Below, one piece after another: positions 9,526-21,025 of a DNA stretch of 64,000 nt. The stretch covers positions 310,001 to 374,000 of the forward strand of contig NZ_JANZXB010000002.1 in NCBI RefSeq assembly GCF_025371035.1, given 5' to 3'. Source of the stretch: Sphingomonas sp. LC-1. GTDB taxonomy: Bacteria; Pseudomonadota; Alphaproteobacteria; Sphingomonadales; Sphingomonadaceae. Position 1 is the stretch's first letter. Every line of letters begins with the position of its first letter. Below the pieces are notes generated by a model. It searched no databases, was not told where the DNA came from, and saw only the letters and a list, made by a program, of their open reading frames with translations. The translations under genes were made by a program, and so were the position numbers.

Positions 9526-10425
9526 ATGCATGGATGGATCATACTCGACAAGCCGCTGGGGCTCGGCTCGACGCAAGGGGTGAGCGCGGTCAAGCGCGTG
9601 CTGCGCCAGGGCGGCTATGGCAAGGGGATCAAGGTCGGCCATGGCGGCACGCTCGACCCGCTGGCGACCGGCGTGCTGCCGATCGCGGTGGGCGAGGCGA
9701 CCAAGCTGGCCGGGCGGATGCTCGACAGCGACAAGGTGTACGACTTCACCATCCGCTTCGGCGAGCAGACCTCGACGCTGGATGCGGAGGGCGAGGTGGT
9801 GACGGCCAGCGACGTCCGCCCGACTCGCGACGCGCTGGAAGCGGTCTTGCCGGGCTTCACTGGGCCGATCGAACAGGTGCCGCCTGCCTATTCGGCGTTG
9901 AAGATCGACGGCGAGCGTGCCTATGACCTGGCGCGGGCGGGGGAAGAGGTGGTGCTGGCGAGTCGTGCGGTAACGATCCACGCCCTAACGGTGCAGGAGG
10001 GGGCGGCCGATGGCGCGCTGGAGGAGATCACCCTCACCGCGCACGTCTCAAAGGGCACCTATATCCGCTCGCTCGCCCGCGACATCGCGCTCGCGCTGGG
10101 CACCGTGGGGCATGTCACCATGCTCCGCCGCATCAAGGCCGGGCCGTTCACCCTCGCCCCGGCAATATCGCTGGACAAATTGAACGAAATGGGGCAGGCG
10201 CGCACCCTTGAACAGATACTCCTGCCGCTGAGGGCGGGGCTGGACGACATCCCGGCTCTTGCTCTCGACCCCGACCAGGCAGGGGCGCTCCGTCAGGGGC
10301 GTGTGCTGGCCGGGATCGCCGTGGACGATGGCCAATATTTCGCGATGCTGGGGGATACCCCGGTGGCGCTGGTAGAGGCGCTGGAAGGAAACGTCCGGGT
10401 CGTACGCGGCTTCAACCTCGATTGA
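9526..10425 (+). CDS. truB: tRNA pseudouridine(55) synthase TruB
   Basis: Makes pseudouridine 55 in the T-loop of tRNAs. The 299-residue protein begins [16 protein letters not shown] and carries [10 protein letters not shown] with the catalytic Asp at residue 44. The later motifs [21 protein letters not shown] and [17 protein letters not shown] belong to the same family. A C-terminal PUA-like segment ([14 protein letters not shown]) follows. It is 13 bp upstream of rpsO and likely co-transcribed with it. Confidence 0.96.
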   Translation: MHGWIILDKPLGLGSTQGVSAVKRVLRQGGYGKGIKVGHGGTLDPLATGVLPIAVGEATKLAGRMLDSDKVYDFTIRFGEQTSTLDAEGEVVTASDVRPTRDALEAVLPGFTGPIEQVPPAYSALKIDGERAYDLARAGEEVVLASRAVTIHALTVQEGAADGALEEITLTAHVSKGTYIRSLARDIALALGTVGHVTMLRRIKAGPFTLAPAISLDKLNEMGQARTLEQILLPLRAGLDDIPALALDPDQAGALRQGRVLAGIAVDDGQYFAMLGDTPVALVEALEGNVRVVRGFNLD

Positions 10426-10438
10426 AGAAAGGATCACG

Positions 10439-10708
10439 ATGTCGATCACCGCTGAACGCCGCCAGGAAATCATCAAGGATCATGCCCGAGCCGAGGGTGA
10501 CACGGGTTCGCCCGAAGTCCAGGTCGCGATCCTGACCGAGCGGATCCAGAACCTGACCGGCCACTTCAAGACCCATGCGAAGGACAACCATTCGCGCCGT
10601 GGTCTGCTGATGCTGGTCAACAAGCGCCGCTCGCTGCTCGACTATCTGCGTCACAAGGATGGCGACCGCTATCTGGCGCTGATCGCCAAGCTCGGCCTGC
10701 GCAAGTAA
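10439..10708 (+). CDS. rpsO: 30S ribosomal protein S15
   Basis: Primary 16S rRNA-binding protein of the 30S platform. It has 89 residues, the usual length. It shows the [16 protein letters not shown] helix and the [20 protein letters not shown] rRNA-contact region, and ends in LGLRK. An AAAGGA ribosome-binding site lies 7 bp before ATG. A strong intrinsic terminator follows 22 bp after the stop, ahead of pnp. Confidence 0.97.
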   Translation: MSITAERRQEIIKDHARAEGDTGSPEVQVAILTERIQNLTGHFKTHAKDNHSRRGLLMLVNKRRSLLDYLRHKDGDRYLALIAKLGLRK

Positions 10709-10730
10709 GCCACGGGCGAAAGCCACGAAA

Positions 10731-10761
10731 AAGGGCACCCCTGCGGGGGTGCCCTTTTTTT
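10731..10761 (+). terminator. Rho-independent terminator after rpsO
   Basis: AAGGGCACCCC and GGGGTGCCCTT form a near-perfect stem around a CTGCG-type loop, followed by seven T residues. It sits between rpsO and pnp, so some pnp transcripts probably arise by read-through or from a separate promoter in the 190-bp leader. Confidence 0.9.
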
Positions 10762-10952
10762 ATCGGCTGGTGTATGAAGCACCGGGCCGACCGGATGCCG
10801 CAAAGGCGCATCCCCAAAGCCTCTATGTCATGAAACCCGACGACAGGGTCGGGTAGGATCGGAGGATCGGCAATTCGGTCGACCTCCAGAGCCAATTTTG
10901 GCTCAACCCATAGGCCCCGGCGGGATAGGCCCGTCGGAGTGAAGGATATTCC
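10762..10952 (+). promoter_or_regulatory. pnp 5' leader with hairpin
   Basis: This 190-bp non-coding leader lies between the rpsO terminator and the pnp start. It contains GAGCCAATTTTGGCTC (10889-10904), a perfect short palindrome, and a G/C-rich hairpin candidate (GGCCCCGGCGGGATAGGCCC) just before GGAGTGAAGGA, the ribosome-binding site. In enterobacteria the pnp leader hairpin is the RNase III/PNPase autoregulation site. The same role here is an inference from position only. Confidence 0.4.
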
Positions 10953-13289
<2,337 letters not shown>

Positions 13290-13313
13290 TCCTTATCTTC
13301 GGATGACGGACAA

Positions 13314-13342
13314 GGGCTCGGGGGAAACCCCGGGCCCTTTTT
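13314..13342 (+). terminator. Rho-independent terminator after pnp
   Basis: GGGCTCGGGG (13314-13323) pairs with CCCCGGGCCC (13328-13337) around a GAAA tetraloop with one G-T pair, and is followed by TTTTTC. It lies 24 bp after the pnp stop. Confidence 0.9.
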
Positions 13343-13579
13343 CGTTGGGAGCGTCCCGTGGCCTTCGACTTCGCTCAGGCTGAACGGCGGTCGAGAATGG
13401 GCCTGGACACCAAAAACCCTTCAGCCCGAGCGAATTCGAAGGCCACGCCCCGACCCCCGCCGCGTGCGTCCCGGAGTCAAGATTCCCGTCCGAAAGTTAG
13501 CCTGCTACCACCACCCCGACGAACGCCGGGGGAGTCCCGCAGGAGCGGAAGCGCCCGCGCCGGACCCGCGCGATGGCGG
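13343..13579. repeat. Intergenic repeat cluster 2 (family A inverted pair)
   Basis: GTGGCCTTCGACTTCGCTCAGGC (from 13359) and the inverse element CAGCCCGAGCGAATTCGAAGGCCAC (13422-13446) form a long imperfect stem across about 35 bp of loop. The rest of the gap up to the glycosyltransferase stop is GC-rich and non-coding, with no other motif recognised. It lies between the convergent pnp and glycosyltransferase genes and may act as an additional bidirectional stop. Confidence 0.7.
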
Positions 13580-14572
13580 TCAGGCCGGGTCTTTCGCCCC
13601 CTCATGCGCGCTATAGCCTAGCCGGGCATGGCCCTGCACTGGCCCTGCCACATCGGCGACCAGATAGAGCGGGCGCCGCTTCGATTCGATATAGAGCCGC
13701 CCCAGATATTCGCCGATCATGCCCAGCACGAACATCTGCACCGCGCCCAGAATGACGGTGACCAACATGGTCGAGGTCCAGCCCTGCACCGCCGTCCCCG
13801 TCAGCCACCCGATCGCGATATAGACCAGCAGCAACAGCGAGGCCGCCGTCAGCGCCAGGCCGATATGGCTGGCCCAGCGAAGCGGCGCGGTCGAGAAACC
13901 GGTCACCGCGTCGAAGGCGAGCGCGATCATCTTGCCCAGCGGATAATGGGTCTCGCCCGCATGGCGCTCGGCGCGGTCATAGGGGAAGGGGACCTGGCGG
14001 AAGCCGACCCAGGCGACCATGCCGCGAATGAAGCGCGCCTGTTCGGGCAGCGACTGCAACGCGTCGAGCGCACGGCGGCTCATCAGGCGGAAATCGCCGG
14101 TGTCGAGCGGGATCGGCGTGTCGGTCAGCCGGTCGAGCATCCGGTAGAAGATCGCCGCCGTCGCCTTTTTGAACAATGTCTCGCCCGCCCGCTTGCGGCG
14201 CACGGCATAGACCACGTCCGCCCCCTGCGCCGCCATCGTCGCGCGCATGTCTGTCAGGAGTTCGGGCGGGTCCTGAAGATCGGCGTCGATGATCAGGATC
14301 TGCTCGCCCGCGCACAGGTCGAGACCCGCAGTCAGCGCCAGCTGGTGGCCGTGGTTGCGCGACAGGTTGATCGCGACCAGATGCGGATCGGCGGCGGCGA
14401 GCCGCTGCATCACCGGCCAGCTATCGTCGCGCGAGCCGTCGTTGATCAGGACGATCTCATAATCCTCGCCCACCGCCGCACGCGCTGCGCCGGAGATACG
14501 GGCGTGCAGCACGTCCAGGCATGCGGCTTCGTTATAGCAGGGGACGACAACGGACAGGGCAGGGCGCTTCAT
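13580..14572 (-). CDS. Family 2 glycosyltransferase, membrane-anchored (DPM1/GtrB-like)
   Basis: The 330-residue protein has a GT-A domain (LSVVVPCYNEA at the start, INDGSRDDS, the DAD metal-binding motif at 96-98 within IIDADLQDPPE, and FIRGMVAWVGF). Two C-terminal hydrophobic helices lie at about 235-260 and 270-295. This resembles polyprenyl-phosphate sugar transferases such as GtrB/ArnC/DPM1, which load a sugar onto undecaprenyl phosphate at the inner membrane face. No flippase (GtrA) or target transferase sits next to it, so the substrate is unknown. It is convergent with pnp and 34 bp downstream of the M48 protease gene on the same strand. Confidence 0.88.
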   Translation of the reverse strand: MKRPALSVVVPCYNEAACLDVLHARISGAARAAVGEDYEIVLINDGSRDDSWPVMQRLAAADPHLVAINLSRNHGHQLALTAGLDLCAGEQILIIDADLQDPPELLTDMRATMAAQGADVVYAVRRKRAGETLFKKATAAIFYRMLDRLTDTPIPLDTGDFRLMSRRALDALQSLPEQARFIRGMVAWVGFRQVPFPYDRAERHAGETHYPLGKMIALAFDAVTGFSTAPLRWASHIGLALTAASLLLLVYIAIGWLTGTAVQGWTSTMLVTVILGAVQMFVLGMIGEYLGRLYIESKRRPLYLVADVAGPVQGHARLGYSAHEGAKDPA

Positions 14573-14606
14573 GACGCCGCCGGTTTAGCGGCGTCGAGCG
14601 CGTCCG

Positions 14607-16022
14607 TCACCCATTCACGACCAGCTTGACCAAACGACCCGGCATCAGCGCTTGTTCCGAATCGAGCCCGTTCAGCGTCACGAACCGCTCGCGCTTGTAA
14701 TCGGGAAAGGCCATGCGCGCCGACAGGCTGTCGATCGTGTCGCCCTGGCGGACGGTGACGATGCTGATCTTCTTGCCACGAATGCCATTGGCTTCGGCGG
14801 TCGAGAGCGGCGCGACGGAGGCGAGCAGCGGCTGGAAAGGCCCGATGCCGCTGCCAGCGGGGGTGACCAGCGTGAAGGTATAGGTCGCGGCGGGGAAGCG
14901 ATAGGCGACCACCGTCGCATCCACCGCGCGATTATTGGCGGCGGCGCGGGTCGTCACATAGGCATAGGGGATGCCGTTGGCCGTCCCGTTCTGCAACTGG
15001 CCAGAGGGGGTGCCGGTGCCGAGCTGGCGGAAACGCTGCGTGATCGCCTGGCCCAGATCGCTGCCTTGCCCGAGGCGCATCTCCGCCTGTCCGCCCTGGC
15101 CGACGATGGTCACGGCATCACTGCCATTGGCGATGGCATAGCCGCTGGGCGCGGTGAACTTCAGCTTGAGGCCGGGATGGCGGAAGGTCTGGCCGTCGAT
15201 AATGCCTTCCTTGGGATCGTCGCCGTAAGGCATGCCGTCGAGCATCCGCAGGAATGCCGTGTCCTGGGGCGGCGTAGTCTCCGGGCGGCCGGTTTGCTGT
15301 GCAAGCGAAGCGGCGCGGCGGACCCGGTCGGCGCTGTTGGGATGGGTCGAGGCCCAGGTCGGAATGGCGTTGGCGTCCTTGCCGGATGTGCGCGCCGCGA
15401 GGTTGCTCGACGCGGCCAGCGAGGCGAGCATGTCGGCCGAGGCATAGGGATCATATCCCGCGGCGGTCATGTAGCGGATGCCGAGGCCGTCGGCCTGATA
15501 TTCCTGATCGCGGCCATATTTCAGCGTGTAGAGCTGCGCGCCGGTGCCCACCAACTGGGTGGCGATATTGCTGCCGGTCAGCAGCCCCGCGCCCGCCGCC
15601 AGGATCGAGCCGATGGTCGAGCGGGTATTGCGGCTTTGCGAATGGCGCGCGGCGACATGGCCGACCTCATGGCCCAGCACCGAGGCGAGTTCGGCCTCGG
15701 AATTCATCAGCGCGAGAAGCTGTCGGGTGACATAGATATAGCCGCCGGGAATGGCGAAGGCGTTCTCGACCGGCGAGTTCAGCGTCGTGACGGTGAAGTC
15801 GCCCTGCGCGTTCGACAGGCCGGACTGGACTGCGACCCGCTTTCCAACCCGCTCGACGAACGCGGCCTGCGGGCCGGTGTAGCGGCCGCCATATTGCTTC
15901 ACGAGTTCCGGGTTGGCCTGTGCCCCCTGCGCCTTGTCCGAGGCGGAGATGGCGCGCGTCGTCTGGGCAACGACGGGGGTGGCGACGAGCGCGAGCATGG
16001 CGGCGGCGGTGACGAAACGCAT
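14607..16022 (-). CDS. M48-family zinc metalloprotease with signal peptide and C-terminal LysM-like segment
   Basis: The 471-residue protein has a cleavable signal (ends ATPVVAQ near residue 20). The zinc motif HEVGH is at 118-122, within LASVLGHEVGHVAARHSQ, and the third-ligand region EYQAD is near 174. This is a periplasmic BepA/YfgC-like protease that would handle outer-membrane protein quality control. The final 60 or so residues (VRQGDTIDSLSARMAF ... LNGLD ... PGRLVKLVV) resemble a LysM module that could tether it to peptidoglycan. GGGGAG lies about 8 bp before ATG. Substrates are unknown. Confidence 0.88.
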   Translation of the reverse strand: MRFVTAAAMLALVATPVVAQTTRAISASDKAQGAQANPELVKQYGGRYTGPQAAFVERVGKRVAVQSGLSNAQGDFTVTTLNSPVENAFAIPGGYIYVTRQLLALMNSEAELASVLGHEVGHVAARHSQSRNTRSTIGSILAAGAGLLTGSNIATQLVGTGAQLYTLKYGRDQEYQADGLGIRYMTAAGYDPYASADMLASLAASSNLAARTSGKDANAIPTWASTHPNSADRVRRAASLAQQTGRPETTPPQDTAFLRMLDGMPYGDDPKEGIIDGQTFRHPGLKLKFTAPSGYAIANGSDAVTIVGQGGQAEMRLGQGSDLGQAITQRFRQLGTGTPSGQLQNGTANGIPYAYVTTRAAANNRAVDATVVAYRFPAATYTFTLVTPAGSGIGPFQPLLASVAPLSTAEANGIRGKKISIVTVRQGDTIDSLSARMAFPDYKRERFVTLNGLDSEQALMPGRLVKLVVNG

Positions 16023-16402
16023 GTTAAGGCTCCCCTGTTCGGGGTCTCCAAAGCGCAGGCGCGTCGGGGGTTCCAGCTTTTTGTTACGCAGGCGTCATCC
16101 GGGTGTCAGGAAATCCAATGCCGCATCGTTCCCCGGCGAAGGCCGGGGTCCAGTTTCCCCGCGGCCAAAGGCGCGCGAAACGATGCGTGGGAGGCAAACG
16201 CCCCGCGTTCTCGATCATTCACCCCTACTGGGCCCCGGCCTTCGCCGGGGAACGAAGAAGATTTAGTTCGCGCAGAGGCGCGGAGGACGCAGAGGGGGTT
16301 CGTTCAACCACCTTGGCGACGGTCATCATGCAGCGTCGAAGATAACAGGACGCGCTTTCCGCGCGCCGGACCTCTCTGCGTTCTCCGCGCCTCCGCGCGA
16401 AC
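16023..16402. repeat. Intergenic repeat cluster 3 (families B and C)
   Basis: This 380-bp gap has no credible gene. A family B pair (16127-16153 and its inverse 16228-16254, core CCCCGGCGAAGGCCGGGG) is followed by a family C pair. The C copies are TTCGCGCAGAGGCGCGGAGG from about 16266 and the inverse CCTCCGCGCGAA near 16390-16401. The distal C copy abuts the 3' end of the RelA/SpoT gene, and its CTA supplies that gene's TAG stop at 16403-16405. The B and C units are the same as in cluster 1 but arranged side by side instead of nested. Confidence 0.8.
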
Positions 16403-18502
16403 CTAAACCCGCTCGACCGAACTCACCACATCCGCCGCGCGCAGGGCCGCGATCAGGCGCATCAGATGTTGCAGGTCATGCACCTCCACATCGATCAGGT
16501 TCGTATGGAAGCGCGTGTCGCGGGTATCCAGCCGGACGTTGATGATGTTCGCCTTATGCTGGCCGATGATCGTCGCCAGGATGCCCAGCGCGCCGGGTTC
16601 GTTCTTGACCATCACCGAGATGCGCGCGGTCGCGCCCTCACTGTCGTCGCCCCAGGACACGTCGACCCAGTCGGTTTCCTCGTCGGTCCGATCCGCCAAT
16701 TCGGCCAGCACCGGGCACTGGATGGCGTGCACCTCGATCCCCGCATCGGGGCGGCGCAGGCCCACGATGCGGTCGCCGGGCACCGGGTGACAGCATTGCG
16801 CGAGGTCATAGGCGACGCCCGGGGTCAGCCCCTTGATCGAGATCGCGCTCGACTGCGGCGGCAGGGCGACGACATCCGCGCCCGCCGATCCGGGCATCAG
16901 TGCCTCCATCACCGCCGCGTCGGACACGGTACGCCTGGCGATCGCGATCATCAGATGCGCCTCGTCGGGCATCTTCAGCCGTTGCAGCGCATGGGTCAGC
17001 GCATCCGGCCCGATCTGGGCGGGCAGGCGGCGGACGATGTCCTCGTACAGCTTGGTGCCCAGCGTCACCTGCTCGGCGCGCTCGGCATGGCGCAGGTGAC
17101 GGCGGATCGCGGCCAGCGCCTTGCCGGTGATCGCCAGGTTCAGCCAGTTAGCCTGCGGCGTCTGTCCGGCCGAGCGCAATATCTGCACTTGGTCGCCATT
17201 GGAGATGACGGTCGATAGCGGCACCACGCGGCCGTTGAGCTTGGCCCCGACCGCCTGGTCGCCCAGATCGGTATGGACGGCATAGGCGAAGTCGATCGGC
17301 GTCGCGCCCTTGGGCAACTGGATCAGCTCGCCCTTGGGGGTGAAGGCGAAGATGCGATCCTGGTACATCGCCATCTTCGTATGTTCGATCAGCTCCTCGG
17401 GGCTGTCCGAGGTGTCGAGGATTTCGACCAGGTCGCGAATCCAGCTGACCTGCGCATCATGGCGCGTCGCCTGTTTATAGGTCCAGTGCGCCGCCAGACC
17501 GAAATCGGCCTCGGCATGCATTTCCGGCGTGCGGATCTGGATTTCGATACGCGCATTGTCGGCATGGATGACGCTGGTGTGCAGCGATCGGTATCCGTTG
17601 CGCTTCGGCGTCGAGATATAATCCTTGAACCGCCCCGGCACCATCGGCCAGCGGCGATGGATCAGCCCCAGAGCGCGGTAGCAATCCTCCTCGGTCGGCA
17701 CGATCGCGCGAAAGGCCATGACGTCGGACAGTTGTTCGAAGCTGATGTGCCGCTCGTTCATCTTGCGGAAGATCGAGAAGGCGGACTTCTCACGCCCCGT
17801 CACCTCGGCCTCGACGCCACCGCGCGACATGAGGAGTTTCAGGCCCGACGCGATCCGAGAAATCCGGTCGCCGCCACCCTCCTTCATCTGGGCGAGGCGC
17901 AGCGTGATCGACTCATACGCCTCGGGTTCGAGTTGCTGGAAGGCGAGCATCTGCATCTCCTTCATGAACTCGTACATGCCGATCCGCTCGGCGAGCGGGG
18001 CGTAGATGTCCATCGTCTCCTTCGCGATGCGGCGGCGTTTCTCCGGCTTCGCGATGTGATGGAGGGTGCGCATATTGTGGAGGCGATCGGCCAGCTTCAC
18101 CAAGAGGACGCGGATATCGTCCGACATGGCGAGCAGGAACTTGCGCAGATTTTCGGCGGCGCGCTCGCTTTCGGTCTGCGCCTCGATCTTGGACAGCTTG
18201 GTGACGCCGTCGACCAGCCGCGCGACATTGGGGCCGAAGAGTCGTTCGATCTCCTCATAGGTCGCGACCGTATCCTCGATCGTGTCGTGCAGGATGGCGG
18301 TGGCGATCGTCTCGTCATCCAGATGGATGTCGGTCAGGATGCCGGCCACCTCGATCGGATGGCTGAAATAGGGATCGCCAGAGGCACGTTTCTGGCTGCC
18401 ATGCGCCTTCATCGAGAAGACATAGGCGCGGTTCAACAGCGCCTCATCGGCCTGGGGGTCATAGTCGAGCACGCGGTCGACGAGTTCATACTGGCGGAGC
18501 AC
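16403..18502 (-). CDS. Bifunctional (p)ppGpp synthetase/hydrolase (RelA/SpoT, Rsh)
   Basis: Controls the stringent response by making and degrading (p)ppGpp. From GTG 18502 the protein has 699 residues. The HD hydrolase domain carries the intact LHDTIEDT (HD 72-73, ED 76-77). The synthetase domain has RFKDYISTPKRNGYRSLHT; RFKD at 291-294 is the RXKD form typical of bifunctional enzymes rather than the EXDD of RelA. A TGS domain (FTPKGELIQLPKGATPIDFAYAVHT) and a C-terminal ACT domain follow. GTG fits the family N-terminus (LRQYELVDRVL). An upstream TTG at 18538 is also in frame and neither has a good ribosome-binding site. The open frame continues upstream only as a shadow of the helicase gene. 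Confidence 0.93.
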   Translation of the reverse strand: MLRQYELVDRVLDYDPQADEALLNRAYVFSMKAHGSQKRASGDPYFSHPIEVAGILTDIHLDDETIATAILHDTIEDTVATYEEIERLFGPNVARLVDGVTKLSKIEAQTESERAAENLRKFLLAMSDDIRVLLVKLADRLHNMRTLHHIAKPEKRRRIAKETMDIYAPLAERIGMYEFMKEMQMLAFQQLEPEAYESITLRLAQMKEGGGDRISRIASGLKLLMSRGGVEAEVTGREKSAFSIFRKMNERHISFEQLSDVMAFRAIVPTEEDCYRALGLIHRRWPMVPGRFKDYISTPKRNGYRSLHTSVIHADNARIEIQIRTPEMHAEADFGLAAHWTYKQATRHDAQVSWIRDLVEILDTSDSPEELIEHTKMAMYQDRIFAFTPKGELIQLPKGATPIDFAYAVHTDLGDQAVGAKLNGRVVPLSTVISNGDQVQILRSAGQTPQANWLNLAITGKALAAIRRHLRHAERAEQVTLGTKLYEDIVRRLPAQIGPDALTHALQRLKMPDEAHLMIAIARRTVSDAAVMEALMPGSAGADVVALPPQSSAISIKGLTPGVAYDLAQCCHPVPGDRIVGLRRPDAGIEVHAIQCPVLAELADRTDEETDWVDVSWGDDSEGATARISVMVKNEPGALGILATIIGQHKANIINVRLDTRDTRFHTNLIDVEVHDLQHLMRLIAALRAADVVSSVERV

Positions 18503-18594
18503 GAAATCAGATTTGCGGGGTAGGGGTACGCATTGCAAGATTTTTGATGCGATCAGGGTGATCGGATGATTTGTTGGGTTGAGGGCCACCGGCC

Positions 18595-21006
18595 TCAGTC
18601 TCCCATCGCCTCCGCCGCCAGAGCCTCCGCCTCGATCAACAGGTCGTCGTCCGCGCTCCCCGTCGCCACGCGCTCGCGCCCGATCAGCACCAGCACCGGC
18701 ACGGCGAGCGGGCTCACCCGCTCCAGATCGACATGCAGCATCGTGCCGCCCGCCCGGTCGAGCAAATTCGCCAGTCGCCCCACATCGGTCATCCGCGCGC
18801 GGGCATCGTCCCATGCCGCCTGAAGCAGCAGATGGCCAGGCTCGTACTTGCGCAGCACGTCGTAGATCAGGTCGGTCGAAAAGGTCACCTGCCGCCCGGT
18901 CTTGCGCTTGCCGGGATGCTGGCGGTCGACCAGCCCGCCGATCACCGCCACCTCGCGAAAGGCGCGCTTGAGGAGGTGCGATTGCTGCACCCAGTCGACG
19001 AACTCGTTTTCGAGGATGTCGGGGGAGAAGAGGCTCGCCGGATCGGTCACCTTTTCCAGCCCGTAACAGGCCAGCGCATAGTCGCTGGCGACGAAGCCCA
19101 GCGGTTTCAGCCCCTGCGCCTCCATCCGCCTTGTGACGAGCATCCCCAGCGACTGGTGCGCGTTCCACCCCTCGAAGCTGTAGGCCACCATGTAATGCCG
19201 CCCCTCGCGCGGGAAGGTCTCGACCAGCAACTGGCCGGGGCGGGGCAGGACCGAGCGGCGATCCTGCATCTCCAGCCAGGCATGCACGTCCGCTGGGAAG
19301 CGATCCCACTCGCCCCGGTCGGCGAGAAACTCCCGCACTCGGTCGGCGAGGCTGGTCGACAGCGGCATCCGGCTGCCGCCATAGGTCGGGATGCGCGCAG
19401 GGCGGGAGGTAGCGCGGACGATCAAATCCTCGCCATCGATCGATTCCACCTCCAGGCTCAATCCGGCGAAGAAGAAGGTGTCGCCGGGTGCCAGGGTCGC
19501 GGCGAAACCCTCCTCGACTCGACCGAGCTGGCGGCCGTTGCGGAAGCGGACCTTCAGCATCGTCGCTTCCACGATGATCCCGGCGTTCAGCCGGTGCTGA
19601 GCGACGAACTGTGGATGGGTGACGCGCCACGTCCCGTCCGGCTGCTGCACCAGCCGCTTGAACCGGTCATAGGCGCGCAAGGCATAGCCGCCGTCGGCGA
19701 TGAAGCGCAGCACCCGGTCGAACGTCGCATTGTCCAACGCCGAATAGGGCATGGCCGAACGAATTTCGTCGAGCAGCGCGCCCTGCTCGAACGGTGCGGC
19801 ACAGGCGCAGGCCATGACATGCTGCGCCAGCACGTCGAGCGCGCCGGGGCGGAAGAGGTCGGGGTCCAGCTCGCCCGCCTCCACCGCGTCGAGCGCGGCG
19901 CGCGCCTCCAGATATTCGAAGCGGTTGCCGGGGACCAGGATCGCGCGGCTCGATTCGTCCAGCCGGTGATTGGCGCGACCGATGCGTTGCAGGAGGCGCG
20001 ACGAGCCCTTGGGCGCGCCCATCTGGATCACGCAATCGACATCGCCCCAGTCGACGCCCAGGTCGAGGCTGGCGGTCGCGACCAGCGCGCGGAGTTGCCC
20101 ATCGGCCATCGCCGCCTCGACCTTCTGGCGGGCTTCCAGGGACAGCGAGCCGTGATGGACGCCGATCGGCAGGCTCTTGTCGTTCGCCTTCCACAGATCC
20201 TGGAAGATCAGCTCGGCCAGGCTGCGCGTGTTGCAGAAGACGATGGTCGTCCGGTTCGCCTCGATGACGCGCATGACCTGCGCGGCGGCATAGCGGCCCG
20301 AATGGCCCGCCCAGGGGACGCGGTCCTCGGGCAGCAGAATGGAGATGTCCGGCGGTGCGCCGGGTTCGCCGGTGACGAGGCCGACCGCGTCGATATCGCC
20401 ATCGGGGGCGAGCCAGGCGCGATAGCCGTCCGGGTCCGCCACCGTCGCCGACAGCGCGACCCGTCGCAGACCGGGCGATAGCCGCTGCAACCGCGCCATG
20501 CACAAGGACAGCAGGTCGCCGCGCTTGCCGGTGGCAAAGGCATGGACCTCGTCCACCACGATGGTCTTCAGCCCGGCGAACATCGTTTCGGCATCGGGAT
20601 AGCTGAGCAGCAGCGACAGCGATTCCGGCGTGGTCAGCAATATCTGCGGCGGCTTCACCCGCTGCCGTGCCTTCTTGTCCGACGAGGTGTCACCGGTCCG
20701 CGTCTCGACCCGGATGTCGAGGCCCATTTCCTCGATCGGGGTCACGAGGTTGCGGCGAATGTCGACCGCCAGCGCCTTGAGCGGCGAGACGTAGAGGGTG
20801 TGCAGCCCCTCGCTCGGCTGCGCGATCAACTCGGTCAGGGTTGGCAGGAACCCCGCCAGCGTCTTGCCCGCGCCCGTGGTCGCGACCAGCAGCGCGTGGC
20901 GGCCTGCGCGGGCTTCCTCCAGCATCGCCAGCTGATGGGTGCGCGGGTGCCAGCCCTTGGCGGCGAACCAGTCGGTCAGGGCGGGCGGAAGGGAACCGGG
21001 AGGCAT
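18595..21006 (-). CDS. Lhr-like DEXH-box helicase (ligase-associated DNA damage response type)
   Basis: An ATP-dependent 3'-5' helicase of the Lhr-core family. Motifs: TTGAGKT (43-49), SPLKALAVDIRRNL, VVDEVHAF (Walker B), LSATV, an IVFCNTRS motif IV, and DCVIQMGAPKGSSRLLQRIGRANH. About 803 residues from ATG 21006, compared with longer products from ATGs at 21027 or 21033 that would overlap the divergent exonuclease start. In many bacteria this gene travels with an MBL exonuclease, an ATP-dependent DNA ligase and a metallophosphoesterase. Here the exonuclease is divergent next door and the other two are absent. The helicase probably acts in DNA repair. Confidence 0.9.
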   Translation of the reverse strand: MPPGSLPPALTDWFAAKGWHPRTHQLAMLEEARAGRHALLVATTGAGKTLAGFLPTLTELIAQPSEGLHTLYVSPLKALAVDIRRNLVTPIEEMGLDIRVETRTGDTSSDKKARQRVKPPQILLTTPESLSLLLSYPDAETMFAGLKTIVVDEVHAFATGKRGDLLSLCMARLQRLSPGLRRVALSATVADPDGYRAWLAPDGDIDAVGLVTGEPGAPPDISILLPEDRVPWAGHSGRYAAAQVMRVIEANRTTIVFCNTRSLAELIFQDLWKANDKSLPIGVHHGSLSLEARQKVEAAMADGQLRALVATASLDLGVDWGDVDCVIQMGAPKGSSRLLQRIGRANHRLDESSRAILVPGNRFEYLEARAALDAVEAGELDPDLFRPGALDVLAQHVMACACAAPFEQGALLDEIRSAMPYSALDNATFDRVLRFIADGGYALRAYDRFKRLVQQPDGTWRVTHPQFVAQHRLNAGIIVEATMLKVRFRNGRQLGRVEEGFAATLAPGDTFFFAGLSLEVESIDGEDLIVRATSRPARIPTYGGSRMPLSTSLADRVREFLADRGEWDRFPADVHAWLEMQDRRSVLPRPGQLLVETFPREGRHYMVAYSFEGWNAHQSLGMLVTRRMEAQGLKPLGFVASDYALACYGLEKVTDPASLFSPDILENEFVDWVQQSHLLKRAFREVAVIGGLVDRQHPGKRKTGRQVTFSTDLIYDVLRKYEPGHLLLQAAWDDARARMTDVGRLANLLDRAGGTMLHVDLERVSPLAVPVLVLIGRERVATGSADDDLLIEAEALAAEAMGD

Positions 21007-21025
21007 ATCCAAGGATATAGGTAGC

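Noticed and set aside
18536-18538. TTG start giving a 711-residue RelA/SpoT
   Set aside because: Adds residues not in the family; GTG 18502 aligns with known N-termini. Neither has a good ribosome-binding site, so it stays uncertain.
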